Source of the DNA: Cycas panzhihuaensis
Taxonomy: Eukaryota > Cycadophyta
Length of the DNA: 64,000 nt
NCBI GenBank assembly: GCA_023213395.1
Contig: CM041465.1
Location: 34,479,741-34,543,740 of the forward strand
Direction of reading: 5' to 3'
Shown here: positions 1 through 12,760 of the stretch, piece by piece
Numbering within the stretch: position 1 is the first letter of the stretch
How the letters are laid out: every line of letters begins with the position of its first letter
Program-made: the position numbers and the translations under genes
The notes under the pieces: model-generated
The model's input: the letters and a program-made list of their open reading frames with translations, nothing else
Told to the model about the DNA's origin: nothing
Databases searched by the model: none

Positions 1-1545
1 TTAAATTCATCTTCTCTTCTTAGACATAGAAGAAGAAGGGAAAGATTGATTGTGAAGATATGATTTAATTTCTCCATACCATGGATCATCAGAAGGGATA
101 ACTTGGACATGGAGAACATGCTCATCTGGAAGAGTATCATCAATAGGTTGTTTGGTAGGATTAGGGAGAGGAGCATCAGACATGATCTCAATGATGACCA
201 TACCTTTCTTATATTTTCTATTGACAATATGAAAGTTAAATTCTTATAGTAATAAGGACCATTTACTTAGTTACCTAGTAAGATTAGTTTTGGTAAGAAA
301 ATATCTAATAGGATCAGATTGAACAATAAGATGGACCTTATTAGTAAGAAGATAATGTCATAACTTCTTAGTGGTAAAGATTAAAGTAAGGCATTCTTTT
401 TCAAGAAGACCATACTAAAATTCATCAACCACTAAAGTCCTACTTATTAAATATATCACTTGTTCTTTACCAAAGTCATCCTCTTGTGCTAACATACCCA
501 CTAACGATTCTTTTATAGATGAACTATACAAGATAAAAGGTTTATCAAACATTAGTAGAGCAAGAATATGTGTTGATATTAAGGCTTTCTTCAACTTATT
601 GAAGGACTCTTAAACTTAAGGAGTTCATTACAATTTCACATCTTTCTTTAAGAGATTTATGATAGGCTTGGCATCCAAAGTGAAATTGGTAATAAAGTAT
701 CTTAAGAAACTAAAACTACCTAAGGATTTAATCTATTTATAGCTTTTAGGAGGAGGCATATCAATAATTACCTTTATCTTGTCCAGATCTATTCTAATCC
801 CATTATGGGAAATAATGTTACCTAATATTCTTCCTAACGTTATGACAAAAACATATTTAGATGGATTACGACATAAATAATATTTCCTATACCTTTTGAA
901 GATGATTCTCAAGTAACACACATGATCACATCTTTTGTAAGAAAGAACAAGTATATCATCTAAGTACATAGTAATAATATTACCAATCAAATCATAAAAA
1001 ATATAAACCACAACTCTTTAATAAGTAGTACTAGTATTTTTCAATCTAAAAGGCATGAATTTATACATGAAAGTTCTCCGAGGAGTAGTGAATGCAGTCT
1101 TATGACAATCTCGAGGTGAGATGGAAATCTGATTATAACCATAAAAGACATCCATAAGAGACATCACCTTGAAATTAGTCGTCTGATCCTAAATTTGATC
1201 AAGAAAAGGGAAAAGAAAATTATCTTTAGAGAATGCTTCATTAATGTTTCAGAAGTTAATAAAAATTCAGATTGAACTGTTTTTCTTTACAACTGGAACT
1301 ATATTAGAAACCCATTAAGAGTAATTACCACTCTCAATGAATCCAACTTCTAACAACTTCTCCACTTCTTGTTTGATAGTAAGAGAGATATATGAGTGAA
1401 TAGGATGTTGTTTTTGATATTTAGGTTTGATGCTAGGAGTTACTGTGATATTATGCTCAATAACTTAAGGATCAAGGCCATGAATATCTTTATAGTCCCA
1501 AGCAAAAACTGAGTAGAACTCATGAAAGAGATCCTTAAATTGAGA
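1..1545 (-). pseudogene. pol: Gypsy-1 reverse transcriptase/RNase H, left copy
   Basis: Remnant of the RT and RNase H domains. Reading down the - strand from about 1,520 there is a motif like FAW-YKDMHGLDP, the linker just before RT in Tat-like Gypsy elements. Next come the MPFGL region near 1,055, a YLDDILVLS motif near 970 with both catalytic Asp retained, an ISHNGI-type motif near 790, and RNase H sequence between about 560 and 150. The longest open pieces are 92 and 64 codons. Stops and frameshifts separate them, many at former Gln codons. The right-arm copy (49,930-51,453) has a similar level of damage. Confidence 0.8.
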
Positions 1546-2715
1546 AATATGTTGGGGAGTACAACTAGCTCCTGATTTAATAATCTTAGGGATATTTCCT
1601 AGTTCTAAGTCAATGTCAATAGCTTGCTCCATAAGTATAGAATTTCCCTCTTTAAAATAAGGAGGAGTAGGTTCTACTAGAGAAACTACCTCTTAAGATT
1701 AGGAATGATCAACTAGCAATGAATCAAATTGCATTACTTTCAAAAAAAAATGATCAAAGTGAAAAAGATCAACGAGGAGTAAATTCCTTAGTAAGTTAGT
1801 AAATAAAGAAGAGTGCCTAAAATGTAAAGGAGAGTTAACCAAAGAGCCTAGATAGGTTGCAACAAACTCAATGATTGAAGGAACTTGAGAGAAAAGAATA
1901 GGCCTATCAATAAACTTCCAAATTAATATAAAGGTTTACTTAAAATCCTAATGATAAGACTAACAATCTTGATTAGACAAAGACATCAAGATGAGGGATG
2001 ATAGAGAAGTATCCATAGAAGGACGAGAAGGAAAAGAAATAATGCAAATTAAATTCACTTCCTATAGTCAAATAGGAGTATTTTGATTCCTCTGAAGTAT
2101 ATCAAGTGAATTAATATCCTTATTACTTGATTCTAAGTCTGGATATCAATGCAACACCATCTTCTTCTCAGTTTATTCAACCATGTAGTAAAGAGAAGAG
2201 ATCGAGAGAAGAGAGGTGTAACATCAACAAGTATGTCATGTAAAAGAAAAATTATATGACGAATTAGAGAATGATTCATATTAGAAGAAACTAAAGCATT
2301 TCCCCTTATAGGTAAATAGAAAACTTGTGAGAAATAGGTTTGAATAGAAAGGGGGCATTCATATCAATAGTTTCGCTCATAGGTATTTCCTCATAAGATA
2401 TGATAGAATGTAAAGTTCCTTCTTCATTACAAGAGGAAGAAGTAACCAAAGATTGATGAGTTAGACCCAAAGAGCAAGGAATAGATAAGGGACCTGATTA
2501 AATAGGGACAATCTCCACCAAATGAACATCTTTTACTTCTTCCTGAATAGAAGGAGTTTCAATGGTAAAGTATTGTCCTAAACCTAATAATTGGAAGAAG
2601 TACTCCAAAGAGTTAGATAACTCACCAAGCTTAGAAAAGGTCTTAATAAGTGAAATTGAATATTTAATAGGTTTAACTTTTACTTTATAATTTTTAATTA
2701 TCTCTTAAGGATGAA
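1546..2715 (-). pseudogene. Gypsy-1 linker between protease and RT, left copy
   Basis: This is the stretch of Gypsy-1 pol/spacer separating the protease remnant from RT. On the - strand only short open pieces survive and I recognise no catalytic motif. It is collinear with 48,742-49,930 in the right arm, so it belongs to the element rather than to a separate insertion. It is probably the poorly conserved linker found in Tat-like Gypsy polyproteins. Confidence 0.5.
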
Positions 2716-3335
2716 TCAAAGTTCACCAAAGAGAAAAGAACAAACCATATCCATTTGGATAATAAAAGGTCTACCTAAAAGGATGTTGTACTCTAAATCA
2801 AGATCAATGATGGTCAATTTAGTAAGAACTATCTTTTCTTCTAAAGTAAGAAGGAGAGTGACTTGACCAAGGGGTACTTTTTGACTTTTATTGTATCCCT
2901 GATAAATCCACTCACATACATCAAAAACCAAAATTTTTAAGTCCTCAACAAGATGAAGAGGAATTATATTAATGGATGATCCCTCATCAATAATGACTTA
3001 TTTGATATTGATGTCATCTTTTATTATCTTAATATAAAATGGACCAAGTTAAAAAAAAGTATGGAAGTAAATGAAGAGACTATAGTAGGAACTCCCAATG
3101 CATCAAACAAGAGATGGCATTGCTTAAGGCAACACTTCAATAAATCTATAACTAAAATATTGGTAGGAATGGTCTTAAGCTCACAGACTAAAGAGAATGA
3201 TTCATCCTTTATACTGGAATGAATGGACCTAAACCCGATGGGATGTAGGGGTACAAGAGGTAAAGAGTTAGGATTCTTTTCCATTGAAACATCAAGTGAT
3301 TTAAATAGACCTGCACTCTTTGTTATCTCTACCAT
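2716..3335 (-). pseudogene. pol: Gypsy-1 aspartic protease region, left copy
   Basis: Two open pieces of 71 and 103 codons on the - strand. The first ends with a YNILLGRPFI motif, the conserved C-terminal block of Gypsy retropepsins (LLGRPW-type). Upstream sequence reads as the start of the protease domain, with stops between. The enzyme would cleave the Gag-Pol polyprotein. The catalytic D-T/S-G triplet is not cleanly preserved. The right-arm copy at 48,330-48,741 has the same 71-codon block with a few substitutions, so this piece predates the arm duplication. Confidence 0.7.
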
Positions 3336-5640
3336 ATTAATTGTTCTCTTTGTCTCACCACCTTTAGGAGGTGGGAGAGCTTAATTACTAGTTCATTTTG
3401 TTAGAGGATTAAGGGGAGTAGTAGTCTTTGACAAATTAGATCTAAAGGCTCATCTTTATCATCTTGAACCTATTTTTCCCACCTTTATCATCTTTGTTTC
3501 CTTTGTTTTAATATTGAGGTAAGGGGGTCCTTATGAATCATTTGATCTTGAGACGTTTTAGAGGGATAGTTTGATTGAGCATTTGTATTTTTTGTTATAG
3601 CTTAAACCATGTGACATTCACTTCTATCATGGACCTTTCTTTGATGATAAGAACACCATTTTATCTTTTTGAAAGAAGGAGGAGGTGGCGGGGGAACTTG
3701 TTTCTTCCTTCCTTCAGTAAGATAGAGTACTTTTATTTCTTGGGAGGGCTGATTTTGAGAAGGACCCTTAACACATAGCTTAATATTGATCACAGGCTCC
3801 AATGATCTAATAGAATAAGTTAAGTGATCATAGGTAGTCTTAGGATGTGAAGCCTTAGTTGTTTGAATAGTTTATTTAGAGGAAATAGGTTTCTCAACCT
3901 TCTTAATACCTGCCTAAATCTCAAATATTTCTAAAGATAAACAACAATCAACAACTTCTTCATAGGTTTGAGGGCCAAGCTTAAAAACTTCAAGATGTAC
4001 ATGTGGCCTCAAAGCATTAGTGAATAGATCGAATAAGACACTAGGTTTGAGACGTGAATGACATGTGTGTACTTGGTTTTAAAACCTTCTCATAAAGTCT
4101 CTAGAAGTTTCATTGTGGTTTTATTTGATAGCCAAAAAAGATTTGATGCTAGATTCAAATGGTCTTACTACATTAAAATAGTTGATAAAAGAATCAACTA
4201 ATTGTTGAAATTAGAGAATAGAAGCTAAGAGAAATTGATAAAACCATTTCAAGGAATCACCTTGAAGTGATTTAGGAAACAAGCACATCATGGTGTAATT
4301 ATACAATACAAAATTTGCATAAGCAAGTGCAAACACTTGTATATAAGAGCCAAGATCTTGGGAGGAGTCACCTGATAGTTTAGGTAACTCAAAAAGGAAT
4401 GGAGGTATCAGGGATAAAATGAACTTACATGGAAAAGGAGACTTCATATAATCTAGAAAAAATCTCCTTTCCCTCAATGTAGTGACACATTGAGGCAAGG
4501 AGGACAAATGTGGAGTGATAGAAGGAACATGTTGTTGTTGTTGTTGTTGTTAAGGAAAAGAATGGGATGGAAGAATAGATAAAGGATTAAACCAATCCAT
4601 AGGGTTAATCATAGAATTTGTTTAGGGCATAGGATATTGAGAAAAGGTGGGATTGAATGAAGGAAAAGGGATTAATTGTAGAGTGGTTATAGGCACATGT
4701 GATGAGGAGGTAGGGTTAGCAACCCCCAAAACTTGAGATTGACTAACTAAAGCATAAGGATTGATAGGATAGGTATGAGAAACATGTTGGGAAGAAGGGG
4801 CTACATTAAGTGTTCTAGGATAAGAGGTAGGAGGTCTAATGCCTTATAGCTCAAGTGTGTAGGATGTATAAACTAGCAATTAAGTTGAGGATGAGACAAG
4901 ATGAGAGGGGGCAACCTTAGTGGAATAAGAATGAATAGATTGTGATATTGATGAAGGTAAGACTACTTCGTGAGAGGTAAGAGCATGACAAGAACTAGGG
5001 TTACCTTGAATGGGAATAGTAGAGGTACCTTCATGTGTAGAAGGTACCATATAAGGAGAATGGGTCTGAACCTATAATCTAGAAGGCAAAGAAAGGGGCT
5101 AAGAATAAACTGACCTATGATCTTTCACCTCCTATAAAGAAGGAGAATGAGCTCTTAGCGAAGGAGGATAAGAAGGTAGGGGAGATCAAATGATATTTAG
5201 AGCAATCAAAGGCTTAACTTGAATTAACCCATACTCCTCATACAATGGATCAAATTGATGATGCTATGGAGAAGATATCATAGTATGAGTCTCTAGATAA
5301 AAATCATCATAATATATAGGCATGCGAAGAGGATAGGGACCCTAATAAGAACCAACTCAAAACATGATGGATGTGCTGAACAAGAAGTGATTATTTTTAT
5401 GCAAAAAAAGGATCCATAAAAGAAGCATCACCATGGAATTAAGAGGGTTCCAGATACCCTTGATCCATAGGTATTTTATATAGTTGAGTTGAATCTTCAT
5501 AGGGTTAAATATAAATATCATAAGCATGATGTTCTAAAGATTCAACATAGGAAGATATAACTTCATGAGCAAAATGTGAAGGTTGCACTTGAAGATTAGG
5601 CAAGATACCTTGAAGCCTTAATGATCAGCTGAGAGTGGGT
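3336..5640 (-). pseudogene. gag: Gypsy-1 gag, left copy
   Basis: Capsid/nucleocapsid gene remnant. Blocks in order on the - strand: a low-complexity N-terminal part (5,560-4,560) with a CAA run coding poly-Gln at 4,530-4,551; the capsid core (4,507-3,910), which includes LFPKSLQGDSLKWFYQF, the typical retrotransposon gag block; and a zinc knuckle at about 3,690-3,602 reading WCSYHQRKVHDRSEC, preceded by a run of prolines. Many TAG/TAA stops interrupt the frame. It is mirrored at 45,800-48,110. Gag would package the element RNA into virus-like particles in the cytoplasm. This copy cannot do so. Confidence 0.78.
4530..4551 (-). repeat. (CAA)n trinucleotide run in Gypsy-1 gag
   Basis: About seven GTT triplets on the + strand, equal to CAA on the coding - strand, encoding poly-Gln. 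The same run is kept at 46,919-46,943 in the right arm. Confidence 0.9.
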
Positions 5641-5681
5641 GTTGTAGTTTCCATCACTTTAAATAAGAGGACAAATGGTAA

Positions 5682-5699
5682 TCCTCAGTATGGTCACCA
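5682..5699 (-). other. Gypsy-1 primer-binding site, left copy
   Basis: On the - strand it reads TGGTGACCATACTGAGGA. From memory this matches about 13 of 18 bases of a primer-binding site common in plant Tat-like Gypsy elements (TGGCGACTCTGCTGGGGA). It lies six bases inside the inferred LTR end. The same sequence is at 45,778-45,795. Confidence 0.6.
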
Positions 5700-5705
5700 G
5701 AAAGA

Positions 5706-7798
5706 TGGCATGCTTTAGTTGGACGTAAACCAAATATCTCCTTACTAGTAATATGTTTCCTCTATTTCAAGTATAAGCTAAGAGATAAGAAGCCTAAGAG
5801 AACCAAAGGGACCACCTTTTATAACTCTTAAGGAGTTCTCACCTAATTATGTTGACTAATAAAAATATGAATGAAGCAACGAAAGGCTAAGATGTAAGGG
5901 GGTGATTGAATCCACTAGCCTACACAATCATATAGAGTTCTAAGTTTAGGATTACACTGATAATATTTCTTGTATCCTTCCTAGGGACTCCTTTCCTCTT
6001 ATTCTTTTAACCTTTTGAGTTTTACTAAAATAAAGGAAAAGGGTTATGTGATGGAAGGGTTTTCTCTTCTTTCTTTTTTATGTTTTTTTTTTTTTTTTAA
6101 ATGAAATGAAATTATAAGAACAATCAATGAAACTATAAGATCTATCTGCCTTCTTTTCAACACACAAATAAAAAAACTAAACATGCATGTAATATATATT
6201 TTTTTATTATTTTTTTAATAAGATGAAGCACACTAAGATGAAAGAAAGAAAAAGAAACTATTTTCTCTATATGCTACACATACTTTTTCAATGAAGAAAA
6301 ACTAGCATGAAATGTAGCTAACACAATATGCAACTACATGTATATAAATGAATAAGAGATCCAATAAAATAAAATATCTATATGAAACTTTCATTCTAAT
6401 TACCTGTTATTTTTCTTACAGAATGATTCCAAGATGAAAAGAGACTTTTGAAGATATATTTTTGCTACTATGAATGATATTCAAATCATAAAAATTGCAT
6501 GCAATCAATCATAACTAAGTCATTATCTATAAACAAGCAATAAATTGAAGAATAGAGATTCTATCATAAATGGGGTCTTTTAGACACCAAAGGATCCTTG
6601 AATATCATGATTTAATTACATCAAAGACATCATTCATATATTTAGATTTCCTTTTAAAACAAGAAAGTAATGAAAGGAATGAAGTCAAACAAGAACAATA
6701 CTAGTAACTTTCTATAATTTCTTGCCTATTAATAAGCTCCTGCCTCAAAACAACTTTCCTTCTTTCGTGTGATCAAATTACTTCAAATTTTTTCCTTTAA
6801 AACTAATAAAGGAAAAAGAAACAAGAATAGTAGGCTCAATGACAACTACAAATGAGTCAAGATGAAAGTAAGCCTCTTAAGGATTTGGATAATCGTGGAA
6901 GAATGGGAGAGTAGGTATCATGTCAATGAAGAGATGAGTATTCTTCATAATAGTCTACCCCTTTTTTATTCCATAAAGTGTAGACCTTTTAACTAAATTC
7001 CCAAGGAAGAAAACAAATACAAAGATACATCAAATATCACCAAGAAGAAAGGAAAGATTCTAAGTATAAATAGTCATAAAAGAGTAGAAGAATTACATGA
7101 GTTTACAATAGGAAAGATTTTACTAGAAAAAAAAAGGTTTAAAGCTAAAAAATTTATAAGAATTTGAGTATTTTGAGAAGCATCAAACATTGAAATCTAA
7201 GCAAACGTGAAACAACAATCTTTCTCCTAACTTCACCCTTTTTCTTCAAAAAAGCTTTCCAAATAGTAGTGGTAAAAATATCTAAAAAATATCAAGAAAC
7301 ACCTCTAAAACTTGATCTCTAAGCTTATACCCTTTGAATCATATACAACAATTAGGTTTCCATGACTTCTAGGCATGATTAGGATTGGTTTCCATTGAAT
7401 CTATATGCCAACATATAGAAAACTTGCACACTAGAAACATTTTGCATGCATGATAGTTAAAAATATGACTAGTTGCATTTTGGAAGAGCCAAAAATGTGA
7501 TCTTCTTCATAAAATGTGATTGATAACATTTTTGGTAGGACCAAAAATGCAACAAATGAGGAAAGAAAAATGGCTCACTAAAAAGTCAAAAAATGATTTT
7601 TAGCATAAATGATTTTATTAACGAGAAAAATAGCCCAAAAGGGATGGAAAATAAGCTCAAGCCCAAAAATTAATAAAAAAGGATAATGTAAGGGTGAAAT
7701 CAAGATAAAAGCATGAAACTGTATGTTTTAAAGGAAGAAAAATGAATAAGAATAATCATGAAAGGGTGATTTAATACCATAGTTGCCACTCATCAACA
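5706..7798 (-). repeat. Gypsy-1 5' LTR, left copy (~2.1 kb)
   Basis: Ends were inferred from TG...CA termini: the - strand starts TGTTGATGAGTGGCAAC at 7,798 and ends ...GCATGCCA at 5,706, just before the primer-binding site. The stretch is AT-rich with no coding content and is collinear with 43,676-45,771. No 3' LTR partner lies in the window, so the ends rest on the termini and the binding site only. Confidence 0.6.
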
Positions 7799-9274
7799 GG
7801 TGATGGCATAATAATATATCAATCATCATTCAACATACATCAATTATGATATTAGTATAACATTTCACCAAAACATAGCCTAATACAAATAAAACATCTT
7901 CAACAAATCATTTTCACATAAAAGAATACAAGTGACATACTAAAAGTGATAAGGGTCAGGTTTTGGTGAAACAATGATGCTTTTCCTCATAACACAAAAG
8001 TAGATGGACCTCTCAGTTAGCTTTACTAGAATATTGTAATAATTTATCCCACCACTCTTATATTGGTATGCTCCCCTTTATGACCCTCTATGGATATCTT
8101 CCACTATCTCATGATATATTAGCCACTAACCTTCAAACTATTGTGGTCTAAAAAAAATTGCAAGGCATTAATCATGTCCTACATTCTCTCAAAAACAAAA
8201 CTTAGCCTCTTCCTAAAATTATATTAAGTAATTAATTGACTGCCACCATTTTGATTATTTTTTTTTTTTGGTGATTTAGTCTTCCTTCATCTTTAACCTT
8301 ATAACTAGAAATCCCTCTATAATAGTTAAAATCATAAGCTTATTTATTGATATTATAGCCCTTATAAGGTTATCCAATACATTAATGAAGTTGCTTATTC
8401 CCTTAAACTTCCCCCTGATACTAAAATCCATAATATCTTCCATATTTCCTATCTTAATTAATACCTTGGAAAGGTCATTATCCCTTAGACTTCCCTTCCA
8501 ATTCTTAATAAAGAATAACTCCTTATAGTTCTTCTAGAATACATCTTAAATAGCCAGTAATGTTGTCTCTAGAATAAGACTACCTTAGAGTGTCTAGTAT
8601 AATGGGCAAGTTATGAACTAGAAGAAACAACATAGGAATAGACTAAATTTTATTAAGTATCATCTACATCTTCAACATTTTATGGACTTAGTATCTCAAG
8701 GAAGGGGGCCTATTATATAACTGTTTATAGTTACTGAAACATAGATATTTATACATATGACCTAGATGGGTGAAGGTTAACATTGGCTATTAATATATGT
8801 GGATGGGTTGCATAGTTCCAACAATAGAATTGAAAGTTGATTACCTCTCCAATATGATTCCATAGGAAGGAACCACTTTTTCCTATTTAAGGGTACATGT
8901 TTATAAAGAAAAGTTAATGTCTAGAGATTATTATGATATTATACTTTTGTATGACTTTAGTTTCTCTTTTGATATACTTATAAGTGCTTCATTTCTATAA
9001 TCATTAGTGCTTAAGTAATAAATTAAGTCTTTGTGTTGTGCATTTTATCTCTCTTTATGATCTCTTGCTAAATATTGGCACAGATTACTAGTTGGAACCA
9101 TTCCACTTAATATAATACAATATAATATATACTATAGGCTTAATATAGGTGATGGAGGCCATAAGTAGGGCATAACTATAGAGAATTAAGTATCATGTGA
9201 AGCCTCTTAATTGACATGGGAGTACAAGAATATGCATCATAAATAGGTATTATAGGTGTAAAATGAAAGAAGTG
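7799..9274. other. Unassigned intergenic stretch, left arm
   Basis: 1.5 kb between Gypsy-1 and Copia-C, AT-rich, with a T-run near 8,255-8,270. Short open pieces on the - strand (for example around 8,330-8,480) show no family I recognise. It is collinear with 42,203-43,675. It was the insertion host of Copia-C on one side and may be an older element too decayed to name. Confidence 0.6.
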
Positions 9275-9279
9275 TAACT
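9275..9279. repeat. Copia-C target-site duplication, left arm (3' side)
   Basis: TAACT directly next to the LTR end, matching TAACT at 16,813-16,817. On the element strand this is AGTTA, the same as in the right arm. Confidence 0.9.
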
Positions 9280-9576
9280 TGAAAAGAGTGGATCTATCCT
9301 TCATCTTCATGCACTAAACACAAAGACAGATATGGGAGAAACAGAGACTTGAGAGAAATAAAGTAGCTCTCACAAAATGAGGAGGTAAGAATAAGCCTCC
9401 CCCATTGAGCTTTTACTTTTATATTAAGAGAGGGAGCATTAGAGTTAGGTGAAAAAAAATTACACATAATGTACATAAAAGTGCATTTTACTTAAGTGAT
9501 CTAATTTAAAGTTCACTTAGGTCCCTTTTAGAAATAATCAACTAATGTAATGACCTTGTGACATTAACCCCTTTCA
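9280..9576 (-). repeat. Copia-C 3' LTR, left copy
   Basis: 297 bp with TG...CA ends (- strand begins TGAAAGGGGTTAATGTCAC). It contains a TATA-like TATAAAAG on the - strand at 9,416-9,423. It is about 95% identical to 41,902-42,197 and about 88% to the 5' LTR at 16,515-16,812. Confidence 0.93.
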
Positions 9577-9590
9577 ATCTCCTCCTTAAT
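9577..9590 (-). other. Copia-C polypurine tract, left copy
   Basis: The - strand reads AAGGAGGAGAT immediately before the 3' LTR. This is the plus-strand primer site for reverse transcription. Confidence 0.8.
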
Positions 9591-9949
9591 GGTAGAAGGT
9601 CATTTCATCCTATTTTATTCTATCTTATGAGGTCTTTATTTGAGCCTCTTACAAAGCAAACTACTATGACACTTTTGTGGAAACCCTCATAGGAAGAAAA
9701 CCCATAGATTTTCTAATCTACTAACCTAACTCGGTGGCTCTTTAAATAAAGCCGAGATAGCCAATTAGTATAATAAATTTTGTAGATGAAATCTAGGAGT
9801 CTCCATATACGATTTGGTCATCAACCATGCCCTTTCAAGTTTTCACAGGTTCTGATTTTCTAAAATGATACAATCCTTATCCTTTCATGCACACAAGGGG
9901 TTTTCATGAATGGGATAGAGTAGAGACTTACACTTGTCCTTCATCCTTC

Positions 9950-10720
9950 TTTTGAAACTATTCAAACTTCACCCTCTTCAGTGGTTTGATGAAGATATTG
10001 GCCACTTGATCTATTGTGGTGTAGTACTCGGTTGAATTATGCCATCATGAACTAGCTCTCTAATGCTATGGACTCTCATACTTATATATTTAGTACAATC
10101 ATGAAATACAAGATTTTTAGCCATTTCGATTATAGATTAATTATCTATATGTAAGCTAGTAGAATTTATTTGGGTAGCATTTAATATATTTAATAATTTT
10201 CTAAGCCATATCACCTCCTTACTTGTCTTAGAAGTAATAATATATTTAGCTTTAGTAGTTGAGTCTGCAACTATCTTCTACCATCTAGATCTCTATGATA
10301 TGGGTCTTGTTCTAAGAAATGTTATGTACCCATATGTAGATCTTCCTATGTCTTTATCTCTGATAAAGTATGAGTCTGTGTATGCATAAATTTTAAATTC
10401 TACATTGGGTTCATACAATAAACCATATTTGTTGGTCATCTTCAAGTACCTCAACACTCGTGTGCAACTTACGTTGATTCTTCTTAGGATTTATCATGAA
10501 TCTTATAAGAATACTAATAGAGTGTGCAATATCTAGCCTTATGTTGGTAGTATAGATGAGACTACCTACAAGTTGCTTGTAGAGTGTTGTGTCTGCCTTT
10601 CTAATGTCACCATCAGCTAAGAGTTTAATATTAGGTTCCATAGGTGTATCCACTGGTCAAACACCTTCCAACTAAAACTTTGTTAGAAGATTGTTGATAT
10701 ATTTTTCTTGGGAGAGAAAG
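9950..10720 (-). pseudogene. pol: Copia-C RNase H domain, left copy
   Basis: C-terminal RNase H of the Copia polyprotein, which degrades the RNA strand during reverse transcription. An 80-codon open piece (10,411-10,653) starts DTPMEPNIKLLADGD and contains GSLIYTTNIRLDIAHSI, the block joining RT and RNase H in plant Copia elements. Further down the frame is shifted and stopped. The end motif (ADIFTKPL-type) is recognisable near 9,960-10,010. The right copy at 40,731-41,430 keeps a longer open piece (120 codons) with the IDS and GRST blocks. Confidence 0.85.
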
Positions 10721-10734
10721 ATTTTGCCATTCTT

Positions 10735-11319
10735 TTAAGTTACTTTAATTCCTAAGTAATATTTCATCAACTCGAGATTAGATAATTTAAAAGTTTTAGC
10801 AAGGTCCTTCTTCAGCTGGCTAATTACTTGTTCACTATTTCCTATTATTAGTATATCATCCACAAAGACTAAGAGGTAAGTGACTTTATCATTTTGGCAC
10901 TTAATAGATAATGTTGCATTAAAATATTGATAGTCACAAACCTCATATCCAAGTTGTCTCATTCTTTTAGACAACTTGATAAACCAAGTATGAGGGGATT
11001 GTTTTAGTCCGTATAAGGAGTTTTTGAGCATGTAAACCTTATGCTCCTGACTGACAATCTTGTATACTTCTAATTGAGCTATGCAAATTTCCTTTTTAAG
11101 GTCCCCATTAAGAAATGCAGTCTTAATATTGAGTTGGTAGATTTTCCAACCTTGTTGAGTAGTCAAGGCTATAAGAGTTCTGATTGTAGGCCACTTGGTT
11201 ATAGGAGCAAAGATTTCAATGTAGCAGATGTCTTCCCTTTGTGTGAATCCTTTTTCTACCAACCTCACCTTGTGTTTTTCTAGGGTGCCATCTAATCTAT
11301 ACTTTTTTTTAACACCCAT
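10735..11319 (-). pseudogene. pol: Copia-C reverse transcriptase, left copy (open 194 codons)
   Basis: RT domain (RVT_2 type) of a Copia element, open for 194 codons. Blocks in order: KHKVRLVEKGFTQ (residues about 15-27), FAPITKWPTIRTLIAL, IYQLNIKTAFLNGDL (first catalytic Asp position replaced by Asn in QLNIKTAFL, normally QLDVKTAFL), YGLKQSPHTWF, LLVFVDDILIIG with both FVDD aspartates kept, and LGIKVT at the end. It lacks flanking parts because of stops just outside. It copies element RNA into cDNA in virus-like particles. The Asn change and the lack of a complete polyprotein make activity unlikely. The right-arm copy (40,060-40,650) is broken by several stops and frameshifts. Confidence 0.92.
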
Positions 11320-12760
11320 TTATCTTGAACTATCTTTCTTCCAAGTGGTAGATCAACAAGCTCCCATATACCATTCTTGATAAGAGATTGGTACTCTTCA
11401 TTCATGGCATTTATCTAAGCTGTGTGTTTTACAACTTCTTGGTAGGTTAGGGGCTCTTTATTAAGATCAAGGTGTAGTTCTTTTGGTTCAAGCTCAACGG
11501 AAAATGATTCATGCATTCTTGCTCTATAGGGACTTCTAGTGTCAATTTTGCATACCTCATCCAGTCGCATGTCCTTGTGTAGCTAGTAGGCTTCATGAAA
11601 ACCTCAAATTAGAAATGAGGTTTTTATTTCCACAGTCTCTTGGTCTTTCTTTTGATCCTGAAAAGGATCATGTGAAATGTTTGGCATGGAGGAAGTTGAC
11701 GATGTTGGAGAAGATGATCCTTCTACTATGGCTTTACCTTTTTCAACTTGGTTATTCATAAATGATGGTGTCAGATGTGTACACATTGGCTAGGAATCAC
11801 AACTTGTATCCTCTGAGGCTCGATTGTCAAATTCTAAGATTTTGAGCAACTATTGAGTGTCCCCCCTCTAAATTTTAGAATCGGATATCAAATTAGTAGC
11901 ATCATTAAATCGGTATAATTAATTGATCTTTAGTCTCCACAAAGATAACATCTCTAGTGATGATGATTTTATACTGTAAAGGTATAAAAGCCTTGTGCCC
12001 CTTTTTGTCTATAGGGTATCCAACAAAGATGCCTTTAAGGGCTCTATCTTAGAGCTTATTTCTACGTTCCTCCAAAATGTGAGCATAACAAGTAGAGCTA
12101 AGAATTTTGAAGGGGGAGATAGAGGGGATTTGTCCATACCACATTTCATGTGGAGAGGGGTCAATATTAGAGGAACTAATAGTGTTGATGCAATACACAG
12201 TAGTCCAGATAGACTCAACCCAAAGATAAATAAGGACATTCTTATATACTAGCATAGCATGAGCCATGATTATGATAGTCCTATTCATGCACTTGATAAC
12301 TCCATTTTACTGGGGTGTACCTACAATAGTAGTCTAATGTTTAATTCCATCTTGATATAACTATGATTCAAACTTATTGGACATGTACTTGCCACCATTG
12401 TCAATCCTGAGTGTTTTGATCTTGAATCTAGATTCATTTTCTATGTGGGCCTTGAAAGCTTGAAACATACAAAAAGCTTCATCTTTCTTTGCAAGAAAAG
12501 CAACCCATACTATATTGGTAAAATCATAAATGAAAGTAATATAGTACCACTTCTTTTTAGAGAAGTGATGGGCATAGGGCGCATATATTTGAGTGTACAA
12601 GCTACAAAGATTGGCTAAATTTCCACTGACTACGAGGAAAGGGTTACTTTTGAGATTTGGCAATGATACATGCTTCACATTTGAAGGGATTAGAGGAGAG
12701 CCTAGGCATATCAGAAAGAGTGGTATGTAGTTCTCTTAAATGATTAATTTTGATATGGCC
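11320..12760 (-). pseudogene. pol: Copia-C integrase, left copy
   Basis: Integrase core and C-terminal part. An open piece at 12,361-12,678 (105 codons) has YYITFIYDFTNIVWVAFL (the usual D-D-F is Y-D-F, so a metal-binding Asp neighbour is changed) and LRIDNGGKYMSNKFES with the second catalytic Asp. The following piece (12,049-12,288) has MNRTIIIMAHAML, carrying the region of the catalytic Glu. The C-terminal part near 11,940-12,060 reads like the GYP-KGYK block. Frames are broken by stops. It is mirrored at 38,640-39,960. Confidence 0.87.

Larger units (their letters stand above)
1..7798 (-). mobile_element. Gypsy-1, left-arm copy (5' part)
   Basis: Ty3/Gypsy LTR retrotransposon read on the - strand: 5' LTR (7,798 down to 5,706), primer-binding site, gag, protease, reverse transcriptase and RNase H, cut by the window start before the integrase. 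The gene order PR-RT-RH (IN is seen in the right-arm copy) is the Ty3/Gypsy order. The long LTR, the gag zinc knuckle with spacing C-x2-H-x4-H-x4-C, and the extra RNase H seen in the right copy point to the Tat-type non-chromovirus group, which is an inference. All frames carry multiple stops, so it is not autonomous. Confidence 0.85.
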
